From positions 1,228,336 to 1,292,335 of the forward strand of contig NC_019695.1 in NCBI RefSeq assembly GCF_000317125.1: a stretch of DNA of 64,000 bases. Reading direction: 5' to 3'. The position numbers and the translations under genes were made by a program. The notes under the pieces were generated by a model. That model made no database searches and was not told where the DNA came from. It worked only from the letters and a program-made list of their open reading frames with translations. Shown here one piece after another: positions 8,675 through 17,969 of this stretch (position 1 is its first letter; the number at the start of each line of letters is the position of its first letter). Source of the stretch: Chroococcidiopsis thermalis PCC 7203 (GTDB lineage: Bacteria; Cyanobacteriota; Cyanobacteriia; Cyanobacteriales; Chroococcidiopsidaceae).

Positions 8675-9277
8675 TTAACTTGCGGCGGTTGGCTTTGCCT
8701 GCTTCTCTGTGGTTGTTCGTCTTCCCCACGGCTTGAGTACCGAGATGCCGACAATGACGAATAGAAAGAAAACTTGAATCAGCGTTCCGAGTAACACTCC
8801 GAGCGCGTCAAAGGTATAGAGTGGATTTTGAAACGATTTTAGCCCTGATTCGAGAGAAATCTCAGTTGCCGCGTTTGCCCAAGGAAACAACCAAAAAGTT
8901 CCAAAAATAATCAATGCAGTCGAGAGAACCCATTTGGCGATTACCCAATAGAATTTGAAAAATCCGTAGTTTGTTTGCCAACAAAGCAATGTTGCGGTAA
9001 TGACTGAGCCAATTGCCGCAGGAATCACAACGAAATCATCGAGGAGGTTGATAACTGAGTTGAGCGCAAACAGAATATCGGGATTAGTTGAGTCCTTATT
9101 TCTCCATGCAATGAGAAACATACTCAACACAGTTCCTGTCCACAGTGTCGCAAACCCAATATGAAATGATAGTACCCAGTTCTTTTGCTGAATGCTCCAT
9201 CTTGGAGATTTCCCTTCTTTTGATTTCGTTTTTACTTTAGATCGTGTTTCTTCACTGTTGATGTCGATTGCAGACAT
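8675..9277 (-). CDS. DUF2269-like integral membrane protein
   Basis: A 200-residue protein with a charged N terminus and four hydrophobic segments, including LSFHIGFATLWTGTVLSMFL, an IPAAIGSVITATLLCW segment, KWVLSTALIIFGTFWLFPW and a last helix ending VLKPWGRR. The spacing and HxGF/KW-W pattern resemble DUF2269-type membrane proteins of unknown function. An upstream in-frame TTG at 9289 exists, but the ATG at 9277 has a clear GGAGG at 9282-9286 and is preferred. It lies downstream of a MarR gene, and two palindromes in its leader suggest control by that regulator. Confidence 0.7.
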   Translation of the reverse strand: MSAIDINSEETRSKVKTKSKEGKSPRWSIQQKNWVLSFHIGFATLWTGTVLSMFLIAWRNKDSTNPDILFALNSVINLLDDFVVIPAAIGSVITATLLCWQTNYGFFKFYWVIAKWVLSTALIIFGTFWLFPWANAATEISLESGLKSFQNPLYTFDALGVLLGTLIQVFFLFVIVGISVLKPWGRRTTTEKQAKPTAAS

Positions 9278-9340
9278 GAGTTCCTCCAATCATGTAAAAC
9301 TCGGTTGGTATCGAATGCACGAGTAGCAAAGGTCAAATTT

Positions 9341-9357
9341 GACTAAGTAGATTAGTC
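9341..9357. promoter_or_regulatory. Candidate MarR operator, proximal palindrome
   Basis: GACTAA, a 5-bp spacer, then TTAGTC: a perfect 17-bp inverted repeat 64 bp upstream of the membrane-protein start. Size and symmetry fit MarR-family operators. Binding by the adjacent regulator is inferred. Confidence 0.5.
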
Positions 9358-9393
9358 TTATGCGATACTGCATCAAGATTTTTGCTAGCTGCC

Positions 9394-9417
9394 ATATAAT
9401 TAGGCGGCTAACTATAT
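9394..9417. promoter_or_regulatory. Candidate MarR operator, distal palindrome
   Basis: ATATAATTAG (9394-9403) and CTAACTATAT (9408-9417) are inverted repeats with one mismatch in ten and a 4-bp centre. Both this and the palindrome at 9341 contain TTAG/CTAA half-sites. It lies between the MarR stop and the membrane-protein gene. Confidence 0.5.
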
Positions 9418-9451
9418 ACTACAGCACGATCGCGAATCGGTTCAGTTTCAG

Positions 9452-9961
9452 TTACGGTTCGCGCATCGCAGCACTACCAGAGCGCAGTTTACCGAGTAAC
9501 TCGATCAATGTCTTTTTTTCTGCTGTCGTCAACTGAGACATCATGCTTGTCGTGCGGCAAAAATGCTCTGGAAGCAGATTTGAAATGAGTTCTCGTCCCT
9601 TGTCAGTCAGATGGATCGTTAGCATTCGGCGATCGCCGGGATAGGGTTGGCGCTGCACTAATTTTTCCCGTTCTAATCCATCTAACAGTCCGGTAATAGT
9701 TGCACGAGTGACACCCGCACGTTCGGCAAAACCCGAAGGTGTAAGTCCCTGTTCCCCAGCCACAAACAATTGCATTAGTAGGGTAAACTTGCCCACAGAC
9801 AAGCCGTGGCGGGCAAAATGAGTTTCCAGGGCAGTATAAACTTCAGCAGTAGTATCGAGAAAAGCTAAACAGGTTTCGACTGAAGCAATATCAACTTCTG
9901 GAAATTGTTGAGCCAGCTGTTCTATAGTCTGGCGGTTGGGGATACTGCGGGAGGAAACCAT
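9452..9961 (-). CDS. MarR-family transcriptional regulator
   Basis: A 169-residue winged-helix regulator. The helix-turn-helix is in LTPSGFAERAGVTRATITG (about residues 92-110) and the wing carries the family DRRMLTIHLTDKGREL motif. MarR proteins bind palindromic operators as dimers and are commonly released by phenolic or oxidative ligands. It is followed on the same strand by the DUF2269-like gene, and two palindromes lie in the 174-bp gap. The ligand cannot be predicted. ATG at 9961; the upstream DNA contains AGTCAAA heptamer repeats. Confidence 0.9.
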   Translation of the reverse strand: MVSSRSIPNRQTIEQLAQQFPEVDIASVETCLAFLDTTAEVYTALETHFARHGLSVGKFTLLMQLFVAGEQGLTPSGFAERAGVTRATITGLLDGLEREKLVQRQPYPGDRRMLTIHLTDKGRELISNLLPEHFCRTTSMMSQLTTAEKKTLIELLGKLRSGSAAMREP

Positions 9962-9980
9962 AGGGAAGTCGGAAATTAGA

Positions 9981-10001
9981 AGTCAAAAGTCAAAAGTCAA
10001 A
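9981..10001. repeat. AGTCAAA heptamer tandem repeat
   Basis: Three exact copies of AGTCAAA. The same heptamer recurs at 14274-14300, 48363-48391, 50170-50228 and 50963-50998, matching the short tandemly repeated repetitive sequences known in cyanobacteria. Confidence 0.85.
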
Positions 10002-10047
10002 ACCAAGAACAACTAACCATCGATCGCTACAAATGACCAATGACCAA

Positions 10048-13000
10048 TTACAACTTAATTTGACAGGTTTTGCTGGCTATCTTGGCTGTTTCTGTGGCAT
10101 GTGTGGTAATAACGGAATGCGCTTGTAGTTTGTTGCAAGCTGTTTTCAACCAAGTTGAGAAACTACCACCTTGCCATAATTGTACTGTTTTGTCCCAACT
10201 GCCGCTGATAATATGTTGCCCATCGGAGCTAATTGCAATTGAGGTGACAGAACTTTCATGTTTTTGCATCGGTTGACCGATCGCATTGCCTTGCAAATCC
10301 CACAGTCTTACCGTGCGATCTCGACTACCACTAACGATATATTCTCCATCTGGGCTGAAAGCAACGGATGTAACGAGACTACCATGCCCTAAAAAAGGTT
10401 GACCGATCGCGTTGCCTTGGCGATCCCACAATCGTACCGTGCGATCGCGGCTACCGCTAACGACATATTTTCCATCTGGGCTAAAAGCTACTGAGTGGAC
10501 TTCATCTGGATGTCTACGCCAGGGTTGACCGATAGGATTGCCCTTTAGATCCCACACGCGAATTGTTTTGTCGTTCCCACCACTAATAATTTGTTGTCCA
10601 TCAGGACTGATAGCCACTGAGAATACGCCACCTTCATGTCCTTGGAAAGGACGCGCGATCGCATTACCCTGTTTATCCCATAATCGAATTGTACCGTCTG
10701 CACTACCACTGATTATATGTTGTCCATCAGTACTGATAGCCACTGAGTGTACAGCATCTTCATGTCCTTGAAAGGGACGAGCGATCGCATTACCTTGTTT
10801 ATTCCACAATCGTACCGTGCGATCGTCGCTACCACTAGCGATAAATTGTCCGTCTGGACTAATAGCAATTGAGTTGACAGCACCTTGATGACCTCGTAGC
10901 TGAGTCAGAGGATTTCCAGATTTATCCCACAACTGAATTGTCTTGTCAGCACTACTACTTGCAACGTACTGCCCATCGGGACTAATGGCTACAGCCAAAA
11001 CTGTATCTTGGTGTCCTGTCAGAGTGGAATCGGTTTCAAAATCGGCTCGATTCCAGAGGCGAACTGTACTATCTTCGCTACTACTAACAATTGTCTCTCC
11101 ATCAGGACTAAAGCCAACTGAGTAAAGATAATATTCATGTCCGATTAGAGGCTGACCGATTTGATGTCCTTTTAAATCCCACAACCGCAGCGTTTTATCA
11201 TCGCTGCCACTCAAAACATACTTTCCATCGGGGCTAAAAGTGACTGCACGGACAAAATCTTCGTGTCCGGTGAAGGGTTGAGCGATCGCATTGCCTCTGA
11301 GATCCCACAAGCGAATTGTATTATCGGCACTACCACTCGCGATCGCTTTTCCATCGGGACTGAAGGCAACTGCAAACACCTGGTCTTGATGACCCCGAAA
11401 AGGCTGACTGCGTGGGTTTCCTTGTTTGTCCCACAGCTTAATCGTGTTGTCAGCACCACCGCTAGCAATGTATTGTCCGTCTGGACTGAAGGCGACTGAC
11501 CAAACTTCTCCTTGATGTCCCTGGAAGGGTTGACCGATGAGGTTGCCCTGTAAATCCCATAACCCGATCGTGCTATCATCACCCCCAATAGCGATGTACT
11601 GTCCATTAGGGCTAAAAGCGACTGACAGCACCTTACCCCGATGACCTCGGAAGGGCTGACCGATAAGATTACCCTGTTTATCCCATAACCTCACTGTGTT
11701 GTCACCACCGCCACTGACTATATATTGCCCGTCTGGACTGAAAGCGACTGAATGAACAAAACCTTTATGACCCCGAAAGGGTTGACCGATGGGATTACCC
11801 TGTTTATCCCACAACCGCACCGTCCCGTCATCGCTAGCACTGACAATATACTGACCATCGGGGCTAAAAGCAGCTACCCAAACAGCACCCTGATGTCCTC
11901 TGAGGGCGTTGCGTTCTGTAGGTACGGCGATCGCATCCCGTAAACTAGAACGTACTTGGGGTAAAGTCTGTGCGAATCGATCGCCAAATCGGTCTATACT
12001 TTCACCAGTGAGGGCGATCGCCTGAGTTACCCCTACTACTGGGTTAACGTTTAGTAAGTTGGTAGCTTGATTTCCCCGTTCGCGCAAGCTTAAAATTGTT
12101 TTCTGTCGTTCGGCTTGTTGCCACTGTATCCCCGCTAAGAGGGATAGCCCAGCAAAAACTACAGATGCGCCTGAAACTGCTATTAGTAGACGTTTTCTAC
12201 GTGCTTCTGCTTCCCAAAGACGGCGATCGCGTTCTGCTATACTGGCATCGATAAATTGATTTTCTAACTCAGTTAACCCACCCAGGCGATCGAATTCTTG
12301 CTTCTGTCGCAGTTCTTCTACCCGTTGCAACTTAGAACCATTCCAGAGTTCGTCTGAGGGTGTACCTGCATCTTGCCAGCGTTGGGCATCTTCTGACAAT
12401 CGATTGCGAATGACGATCGCTTCTTTACTATCTTCGATCCATTCTTTCAGAGTTGACCAAGAGTTAATTAAAATTTCGTGAGCAATTTCTACAGTCGATT
12501 GTTCTTGACGATTGCTAACTAATAAGTTGCTATCAATTAATCGATCTAAAATATTTTGAACTAATTGATTGTCAAATTCGGTCAGATGGGCACGACGACT
12601 GACAGCTTTTCCTACTATATTGAATTCTTTTTCTGTTGCAGTTAAATCGATTAATCTGAGAAAAATTTGTTTTGCTGCCAGTTGTTCTTGTGGTTGTAAA
12701 TGCTGATAAATGCGATCGACATGAGTTTGTAATGCGCCGCGCACGCCGCCCAGTTCTCGATAAGTTTTAATATTTAAAGTGCGGTCTGAAATATCTTCAT
12801 TTTGCCAAAGTAAATCTAAAGTATATTGTAATAAAGGTAAAGAACCAGCTTGTCCTTGGATATCTCGAATAATTTCTTCTACTAATCCGGCTTCAAAAAT
12901 AACACCATGATGAGCAGCAGGTTGTTCGATCGCCAGTCTCAACTCATCTGGGTGCATATCGGTGACGAGATGAATATTCTGCTGTGCAATTTTACCTAAG

Positions 13001-13662
13001 TTTGGGTAGGGACTAAAACGATCTAAAAAATCTGCCCGCATTGCTAAGATAATTTTAACAGATTGGCGATTCGACTTTGCAATAGCAACTAAATTATCAA
13101 TAAATTTTTTGCGCTGTTCTAAATCTTGACATAATGTGAAAGTCTCTTCAAATTGGTCGATAAATATGAGCCATTGCGAATCTTTCTCTTTCAAGGCGTG
13201 AATACCTTGATTGAGAGGTAATTTAAAATTATCAAAAGCAGTTTCTACTTCGGATTGTCTATAGCCTTTGCTAATTAAACTAATCCGAAAAGACTCAAAA
13301 GGATTTCTGTCAGGAGTAAATGTGAAATCGCGAAATTTAGCACCTAATTTTTCAGCAAGTTGAGGGAGAATTCCAGCTCGAACTAAGGATGACTTGCCGC
13401 TACCAGATGCACCCAAGAGTAGGATCAAATTACTTTGACTGATGACTTCAATTAAATTGGCAATCAGGCGATCGCGACCAAAGAAAAGATCTTTATGATT
13501 AAATTCAAACTTTCTCAGTCCTCGATAAGGTGATGTTGGATTGAGGGGACGAGTTTGAATTGCAGAAGCAGTGACGTGGAGGATTTGGTTAATCGTAAAA
13601 ACATTTCCATCGCCTAATGCAATATCACCAAAACTTTGTACTTGTTGTTGACTATTTAGCAT
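10048..13662 (-). CDS. STAND-type NTPase with C-terminal WD40 double propeller
   Basis: A 1204-residue protein. Residues ~9-27 carry a tag, SFGDIALGDGNVFTINQI. A YRGLRKFEF..LFFGRD linker precedes the NTPase, which has Walker A GASGSGKSS (84-92) and Walker B FIDQFEETF (167-175), placing it among novel STAND (nSTAND) WD40 proteins. One hydrophobic segment lies near residue 495-515. From ~585 to ~1166 I count 14 WD40 repeats (GH...SPDG...WD), enough for two seven-bladed propellers; they are nearly identical, which suggests recent amplification. Such proteins are known from cyanobacterial conflict or signalling systems, with the propeller sensing an invader or signal. The upstream small gene shares the tag, which suggests a functional pair. 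Confidence 0.85.
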   Translation of the reverse strand: MLNSQQQVQSFGDIALGDGNVFTINQILHVTASAIQTRPLNPTSPYRGLRKFEFNHKDLFFGRDRLIANLIEVISQSNLILLLGASGSGKSSLVRAGILPQLAEKLGAKFRDFTFTPDRNPFESFRISLISKGYRQSEVETAFDNFKLPLNQGIHALKEKDSQWLIFIDQFEETFTLCQDLEQRKKFIDNLVAIAKSNRQSVKIILAMRADFLDRFSPYPNLGKIAQQNIHLVTDMHPDELRLAIEQPAAHHGVIFEAGLVEEIIRDIQGQAGSLPLLQYTLDLLWQNEDISDRTLNIKTYRELGGVRGALQTHVDRIYQHLQPQEQLAAKQIFLRLIDLTATEKEFNIVGKAVSRRAHLTEFDNQLVQNILDRLIDSNLLVSNRQEQSTVEIAHEILINSWSTLKEWIEDSKEAIVIRNRLSEDAQRWQDAGTPSDELWNGSKLQRVEELRQKQEFDRLGGLTELENQFIDASIAERDRRLWEAEARRKRLLIAVSGASVVFAGLSLLAGIQWQQAERQKTILSLRERGNQATNLLNVNPVVGVTQAIALTGESIDRFGDRFAQTLPQVRSSLRDAIAVPTERNALRGHQGAVWVAAFSPDGQYIVSASDDGTVRLWDKQGNPIGQPFRGHKGFVHSVAFSPDGQYIVSGGGDNTVRLWDKQGNLIGQPFRGHRGKVLSVAFSPNGQYIAIGGDDSTIGLWDLQGNLIGQPFQGHQGEVWSVAFSPDGQYIASGGADNTIKLWDKQGNPRSQPFRGHQDQVFAVAFSPDGKAIASGSADNTIRLWDLRGNAIAQPFTGHEDFVRAVTFSPDGKYVLSGSDDKTLRLWDLKGHQIGQPLIGHEYYLYSVGFSPDGETIVSSSEDSTVRLWNRADFETDSTLTGHQDTVLAVAISPDGQYVASSSADKTIQLWDKSGNPLTQLRGHQGAVNSIAISPDGQFIASGSDDRTVRLWNKQGNAIARPFQGHEDAVHSVAISTDGQHIISGSADGTIRLWDKQGNAIARPFQGHEGGVFSVAISPDGQQIISGGNDKTIRVWDLKGNPIGQPWRRHPDEVHSVAFSPDGKYVVSGSRDRTVRLWDRQGNAIGQPFLGHGSLVTSVAFSPDGEYIVSGSRDRTVRLWDLQGNAIGQPMQKHESSVTSIAISSDGQHIISGSWDKTVQLWQGGSFSTWLKTACNKLQAHSVITTHATETAKIASKTCQIKL

Positions 13663-13753
13663 TTTTTGTCATGTGAGTGGCTGGTGGTTAGTGGAACCAG
13701 TGGCTGGATTCTTTTCTAGTCACCAGTCACTAGTCACAAGTCACTGATAACCG

Positions 13754-14263
13754 TTAAACTATCATGGCGATGATATTCGCAATAGCCAAGGCAGGATCGG
13801 CAAATTCTGCTACTTTTTTACAACAATTTTCTAAAGCGCTTCCTGCTTGAGTCAGTAAATTTTTATCTGGTTTGGGCTTAGTAATTTCTTCTTCTACAAC
13901 TGAAATCGTTGCCTCAGCATTTTTCTTTTCTAATACATTCAGCTTCTCAGTTTGAGCAATTCCTTGTTTAAGCGTTTGCAATAAGTCTAAAGCTTCTTGA
14001 ATTTCTTGTTTAACAAATTCACCTTTGTTTGTACTACGGGCTAAGTTTACCGAACCTTCAGCAGAAATCTGATTGGCATCAAAAGTATTGCCACTACCAA
14101 GGGTAACGTTACCAAAAGATTGAGATTGTTGGTTTCTACTTGAAGGTGTTACACCTGCTGGAGAATTTAAAGCTGTAGCTAGTTGAGATTGCAGGGCAAT
14201 TTTTTCTTCTGGAGTAAAGGTTTTAATGATATCTAGAACATCTTCAACTGTGTATTTTGGCAT
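13754..14263 (-). CDS. Small partner protein of the STAND-WD40 system
   Basis: A 169-residue protein in three parts: an N-terminal helical module (PKYTVEDVLDIIKTFTPEEK), a central tag SFGNVTLGSGNTFDANQIS that closely matches the N terminus of the downstream STAND protein, and a C-terminal helical region ending in a hydrophobic tail (DPALAIANIIAMIV). I do not recognise an enzyme domain. The shared tag suggests that the two proteins interact or belong to one modular effector-associated system (inference). The ATG at 14263 is chosen; an in-frame TTG five codons upstream has no better support. It is 91 bp upstream of the STAND gene on the same strand. Confidence 0.7.
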   Translation of the reverse strand: MPKYTVEDVLDIIKTFTPEEKIALQSQLATALNSPAGVTPSSRNQQSQSFGNVTLGSGNTFDANQISAEGSVNLARSTNKGEFVKQEIQEALDLLQTLKQGIAQTEKLNVLEKKNAEATISVVEEEITKPKPDKNLLTQAGSALENCCKKVAEFADPALAIANIIAMIV

Positions 14264-14441
14264 GATAAAGTAAGTCAAAAGTCAAAAGTTAAAAGTTAAA
14301 AAATTAGACGTGGATAGCAGATGAATTTTGTGGTTCAACAAAAAGTTCTATGACTCTCCTATTTAAGAAGGGATGAAAAGATCTAAATCGATCCTAACGA
14401 AAAATCTTATTGCCCCCCTTTTGAAGGGGGGTTGGGGGGAT
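14264..14441. repeat. Repeat-rich intergenic spacer
   Basis: Contains AGTCAAA/AGTTAAA heptamers (about 14274-14300) and a CCCCCCTTTTGAAGGGGGG hairpin-like run near 14415-14438, just past the stop of the GH13 gene on the other side. No gene is seen. Confidence 0.6.
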
Positions 14442-16892
14442 CTAAATTCGCTGCAAAACAACAAATCCATTTGCCGGAATAACAACATGAATCCACCCAG
14501 TGCTAGAACCAATAGATCCGCCTAAATTACCGACACTATTTCCCCCATAAGGTTCGGCATCGCTATTAAAAACTTCGCGCCAAGAACCATTACCAAGACG
14601 AGAAGATTCGATCGCATATCCCGATCCAAAAGGATTATTATTCAGACTGGCAGCAATTAAAAATTCTTGGGAGTTGTCCCAGCGTCTAAATGCAATAACT
14701 CGGTTAGCATTGTGGACGTGGATGATGTCAATGTTGTGCGATCGCAATCCTGAATTGTTGAGTCGCAATCGAATGATATCCTGATAAAATCGAAACAATC
14801 GCTGTCCGTTGGTTTGCCGTTCGCCGAGTAAATCTTCGCGGTTGTTCATGAAATCGCGGTATCTGTAGGCTTTTTGCGCCCCAATTTCTTCACCCATGAG
14901 AAACATCGGCGTACCTGCACTCAACATTGTCACGCCACAAGCAAAGTGACAGCGTGCCTCAGCAAAGCGCCGCGTGTCGCCAATTAAGGGTGCAGAGTTC
15001 ACCGCTGCTACAATCGTGCGCCGAGATTCAACGCGATGACCACCTTCGTCGTAATATGAGTTACCCGCTTCGTCGTGGGATTCGTGGTAGACAACTTTGT
15101 GACTGCCAGATGCTGCTAACGCGCCTGCAAAATAATCCATTGCTAGCGGATCGTTGTCACCATAGCCAGCTGTGGGAATTAATTTGGCATATTCTCTTCC
15201 AGCGCTGGCATCGCCAACTAAATTATGGTAGAAACTGGAATACCAAGCCGCATCAAACCCCAAACCACCATTTTCAGTTGACTCGGTGACTCGATCCCAA
15301 TCAGAATGATCCTCCGCCATCAACATCACATCTGGGCGGATCAGCTTCAACGTCCGACACCATTCTCGTAGGAATTTAGCCCCAAAAACATTAACGTTAC
15401 CTAACGGTCTACCATCGGCATGTAGTACGTTATATGAGTGCATCGAAGTTGTTTGATCGACGCGGAAACCGTCAACGTGAAACTCTTCTAATAGAGTCGC
15501 GGCACTGCTGATAAACATCTTCCGTACCATCTCTTCATGAAAGCGGGGAGAGAAACCAGTAGACATGTTGTCTACATATCCGCCTTCTGGGAAATGCCTG
15601 CCGTCCGAGTAGAAATAGTTGCTGGAGTTGCCCTCGTACCAGTAATAGATGTTTTGTTCGGGAACGTCCGAATCGTAAGCCCATTGGGCGCGTCCGGCAT
15701 CTGGAGAGTAGTGGTTATAGACCACATCCATAATTACAGCAATACCGTTACGATGGCACTCGCGAACGAAATGCTTCAATTGGTCGCGACCACCCGCGCT
15801 GTATTCTAAAGCAAAGTAGTGGGATGTTTCGTAACCCCAATTTTGCTCGTCTCTAAATTCAGACATGGGCAGTAATTCAACCGCATTGACACCCAAATCG
15901 ACTAAGTAGGGCAGCAGTTGTATAGCATCGGCAAAATTACCAGGTCGATTCGTACCGTATCCCAACGCACCAACATGCAGTTCGTAGATAACGAGATCTT
16001 CAACGCGACGGGGAAGGGGACGATTAGGATTAAATTCGTTTTGCCAAAACTCTGCTTCAGAGGTAAATTCTTGTGAAGATGACGTAATGCTATCTCCAGG
16101 TTGCATCAAAACGCGATCGGGATCGACAACCACCGAACAACTCACCGAACCATCGAGTTCGCGGTAATCGCCAGTATAAGCTGCGCCGTTGGGATTGATA
16201 TTTCCTTGCCCTATCTGACAGCGGGAATATAAATCTGTTTTGTATTCTACTCTGCCACTCTGTTTCGTAATCCGATACATATAGGGCAGATGGTCGAAAT
16301 TAGAAAAATTAGCCAGGGCGGAATTAGCAATATTTGTTAGCCAAATGCCGTTATTTTGTCGAGACAAAGCCAGAGTACTGCGAGAGGAGTCGATACCAGA
16401 ACCGTCATCACCTATGTAACCGCTAGTGCCACCAAAAACTACTTCCACATTCTGAGCGTTAGGCGACCAAACGGCAAATTGAATCGCTGGTTGGGGAGCA
16501 TCGTTATAGTATTTTTGCGCTCCCAGAAGACGGGAATGGGTGAGGTAATAGCTTTCTGGTTGCGGTTTACCGCTGTCAGGTTGTAGTGTAAAACTGCGGT
16601 AGCGATCGCTCGAATTACTATCGTTAATCTCAGTGGCAATGCCCCACCGATCTGCGCCTGCTGAACTATCTAAAATTACACCCCAACGAAATAACCAACC
16701 AACTTGCGAATCATCTAACTCAACTGTTGTTGTAAAGCAGGGACAACCATCTTCACCAATAGCCTGTTGCATGGGGATAGTCGTCCACTGCTCCGAATAG
16801 CGTCCGTTGCCGTCCCAGTTACCAGTTAAGCGGACGTTGGCAAAAATCTCTCTTCTTAATCCCGTGCAATATGTAAATTGAATGGTAGGCAT
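14442..16892 (-). CDS. GH13 alpha-amylase family enzyme, branching-enzyme-like
   Basis: An 816-residue glycoside hydrolase family 13 protein. An N-terminal carbohydrate/CBM48-like region (FAVWSPNAQNVEVVF) precedes the catalytic barrel with region I DVVYNHYSPD, the nucleophile Asp in GFRVDQTTS (~475), acid/base Glu in LMAEDHS (~525) and the transition-state Asp in HESHDEA (~604). It should act on alpha-1,4 glucans, such as glycogen. It differs strongly from the canonical GlgB at 46066. The ATG at 16892 is chosen; an upstream in-frame ATG at 16958 would overlap the aldo/keto reductase gene by 44 bp. It lies 22 bp after that gene, so they may be co-transcribed. Confidence 0.8.
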   Translation of the reverse strand: MPTIQFTYCTGLRREIFANVRLTGNWDGNGRYSEQWTTIPMQQAIGEDGCPCFTTTVELDDSQVGWLFRWGVILDSSAGADRWGIATEINDSNSSDRYRSFTLQPDSGKPQPESYYLTHSRLLGAQKYYNDAPQPAIQFAVWSPNAQNVEVVFGGTSGYIGDDGSGIDSSRSTLALSRQNNGIWLTNIANSALANFSNFDHLPYMYRITKQSGRVEYKTDLYSRCQIGQGNINPNGAAYTGDYRELDGSVSCSVVVDPDRVLMQPGDSITSSSQEFTSEAEFWQNEFNPNRPLPRRVEDLVIYELHVGALGYGTNRPGNFADAIQLLPYLVDLGVNAVELLPMSEFRDEQNWGYETSHYFALEYSAGGRDQLKHFVRECHRNGIAVIMDVVYNHYSPDAGRAQWAYDSDVPEQNIYYWYEGNSSNYFYSDGRHFPEGGYVDNMSTGFSPRFHEEMVRKMFISSAATLLEEFHVDGFRVDQTTSMHSYNVLHADGRPLGNVNVFGAKFLREWCRTLKLIRPDVMLMAEDHSDWDRVTESTENGGLGFDAAWYSSFYHNLVGDASAGREYAKLIPTAGYGDNDPLAMDYFAGALAASGSHKVVYHESHDEAGNSYYDEGGHRVESRRTIVAAVNSAPLIGDTRRFAEARCHFACGVTMLSAGTPMFLMGEEIGAQKAYRYRDFMNNREDLLGERQTNGQRLFRFYQDIIRLRLNNSGLRSHNIDIIHVHNANRVIAFRRWDNSQEFLIAASLNNNPFGSGYAIESSRLGNGSWREVFNSDAEPYGGNSVGNLGGSIGSSTGWIHVVIPANGFVVLQRI

Positions 16893-16914
16893 AGCAAAAC
16901 TCTTGTTAACGTCT

Positions 16915-17916
16915 TTATGTTTTTCTTTCGCTGTCGAGCATAGCCATCTGTCCGGCATCGTAGCGATCGCCCGCCACCGCAGTTGTTGGGACTGCCTTTT
17001 CGATTCGAGCGAGATCTGCCACAGACAGCTCTATTTCCAACGCACCCAGCGCCTCAGCAAGGCGATCGCGCCGACGTGCGCCAACCAGCGGAATAATATC
17101 GGCTCCCTGCGCTAAAACCCAGGAGATCGCGACTTGAGCCACTGTCGCCCCTTTCTCGTGGGCGATCGCCCGTAACGCCTCGACGAGGGCGAGGTTGCAA
17201 TCTAGATTTGCGCCCGTAAAGCGGGGCAGGTGGGCGCGAAAATCGCGGGCTGTTGCCGATCGCTCTTTCGACCAGTGACCGCTCAAAAGACCGCGCGACA
17301 GGACTCCATAGGCAGTAATTGCGATGCCGAGTTCGCGAGCTGTCGGCAGAATCTCAGTTTCAATGCCGCGACTGAGGAGCGAATATTCAATTTGCAGCCA
17401 GCTAATCGGGTGAACGGCTTGGGCGCGGCGCAGGGTTTCGGCTCCTGCTTCTGAAAGCCCGATATGGCGCACGTAGCCCGCTTTAAGCATTTCGGCGATC
17501 GCGCCGACTGTCTCTTCAATCGGTACTGTATGGTCTATCCGCGCTGGTTGGTAAAGATCGATGTAGTCAGTTCCCAGCCGTTTGAGCGTGTAGGCGAGGA
17601 AGTTTTTCACGGCGGCGGGACGGCAATCAACACCAATAAAACCACCGTTAGGCGATCGCATCGCCCCGAATTTGACAGCGATAAAGACATCTTCACGCCT
17701 GCGACCTTTCAGGGCTTCGCGCAAAAGCATCTCATTATGACCCGATCCGTAGAAGTCTCCTGTATCCAATAACGTAATTCCAGCTGCGATCGCATCGTGT
17801 ATGGTTGCGATACTTTCAGCTTGGTCAGCGGGACCGTAGAAGTCTGACATCCCCATCAGCCCTAGACCGAGAGCAGAGACATTGGAACCGTTGTTGCCGA
17901 GAGTGCGTGTCTGCAT
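16915..17916 (-). CDS. Aldo/keto reductase
   Basis: A 333-residue AKR with the barrel signature LLDTGDFYGSGHNE, containing catalytic Asp and Tyr, and a Lys in VFIAVKFGAM. At the position of the usual catalytic His the protein has YQPARID, a variant seen in some AKR13-type bacterial enzymes. C-terminal residues around GARRRDRLAEALGAL fit NADPH binding. It should reduce aldehydes or ketones in the cytoplasm with NADPH; the substrate is not evident. It follows the alpha/beta hydrolase gene by about 50 bp on the same strand. Confidence 0.85.
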   Translation of the reverse strand: MQTRTLGNNGSNVSALGLGLMGMSDFYGPADQAESIATIHDAIAAGITLLDTGDFYGSGHNEMLLREALKGRRREDVFIAVKFGAMRSPNGGFIGVDCRPAAVKNFLAYTLKRLGTDYIDLYQPARIDHTVPIEETVGAIAEMLKAGYVRHIGLSEAGAETLRRAQAVHPISWLQIEYSLLSRGIETEILPTARELGIAITAYGVLSRGLLSGHWSKERSATARDFRAHLPRFTGANLDCNLALVEALRAIAHEKGATVAQVAISWVLAQGADIIPLVGARRRDRLAEALGALEIELSVADLARIEKAVPTTAVAGDRYDAGQMAMLDSERKT

Positions 17917-17969
17917 AATTTTGTGTCAAAAAGCAATAATAGAAGGACACAATATCACAAGCATTTCGT

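Noticed and set aside
11211-11606. 131-codon minus-strand open frame inside the STAND gene in another frame
   Set aside because: It overlaps the WD40 repeats completely and has a repetitive sequence; the main frame explains the DNA.
10070-11943. Several plus-strand open frames of 60-80 codons antisense to the WD40 region
   Set aside because: They are shadows of the repeated WD40 codons, with Cys/Ser/Pro-rich low-complexity translation and no start signals.
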